5,415 nt of DNA from an uncultured Collinsella sp. Its GTDB lineage: Bacteria > Actinomycetota > Coriobacteriia > Coriobacteriales > Coriobacteriaceae. The translations under genes were made by a program, and so were the position numbers. Below are positions 5,368 to 5,415 of this stretch, piece by piece; position 1 is the stretch's first letter; every line of letters begins with the position of its first letter. The notes under the pieces were generated by a model. The model was not told the DNA's origin and did no database searches. It saw only the letters and a program-made list of their open reading frames with translations. The stretch covers positions 1-5,415 of the forward strand of contig USHF01000107.1 in NCBI GenBank assembly GCA_900554465.1, given 5' to 3'.

Positions 5368-5415
5368 CTGTCTCTTATACACATCTCCGAGCCCACGAGA
5401 CATGCGCAGATCTCG
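5368..5415. other. Illumina Nextera adapter contamination
   Basis: Bases 5368-5386 are the 19-base transposon mosaic end CTGTCTCTTATACACATCT. Bases 5387-5401 (CCGAGCCCACGAGAC) complete the Nextera read-2 adapter. Bases 5402-5409 (ATGCGCAG) are in the i7 index position, and 5410-5415 (ATCTCG) begin the P7 flow-cell sequence. This is library read-through, not genomic DNA. ATGCGCAG agrees with the Nextera XT index I remember as N722. Confidence 0.98.

Noticed and set aside
5363..5415. Novel C-terminal extension of Tex
   Set aside because: The residues after RRIP are encoded by Nextera adapter, not by genomic DNA.

Overview
The window is a high-GC fragment, roughly 60% or more in the genes, most likely from a gut actinobacterium of the class Coriobacteriia; Collinsella is my best guess. 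The reasons are the strong preference for C- and G-ending codons, the gene types, a 31-bp palindrome built on ACAAAGGGACAGTCCCTTTGT between genes, and CCCCGTCCCAG repeats of a kind I associate with Collinsella intergenic DNA. This placement comes from memory of such genomes, not from a search. The fragment is a contig from Illumina Nextera data: its last 48 bases (5368-5415) are library adapter, not genome.

Layout. Bases 1-94 hold an AT-rich perfect inverted repeat (1-40) and two copies of CCCCGTCCCAG. On the minus strand at 95-973 is a LysR-type regulator, best started at a GTG with a good ribosome binding site. A divergent control region (974-1202) contains a perfect 15-bp dyad, a plausible sigma-70-type promoter and a leader hairpin. 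Three plus-strand genes follow in one probable operon: a short-chain dehydrogenase (1203-2084), an OFA-type major facilitator transporter (2169-3425) and a Gfo/Idh/MocA-family oxidoreductase (3494-4534). A strong Rho-independent terminator (4608-4645) closes the operon. After it, an unrelated housekeeping gene, tex, begins at 4721 and is cut off by the contig end at 5367.

How the genes fit together. The arrangement of a divergent LysR regulator, two NAD-type dehydrogenases and one transporter suggests an inducible uptake and oxidation (or epimerisation) module for a small hydroxylated compound such as a sugar acid, polyol or cyclitol. The regulator would sense the substrate or an intermediate, the transporter import it, and the two dehydrogenases oxidise or interconvert hydroxyl groups. 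The substrate cannot be read from the sequence.

I see no RNA gene, CRISPR array, transposase or phage gene. The module is an uncharacterised but conventional catabolic operon. The most solid unusual observations are the adapter tail, the two palindromic repeats, the dyad placed about 65 bp upstream of the predicted transcription start, and a Thr where the dehydrogenase family normally has its catalytic Ser.
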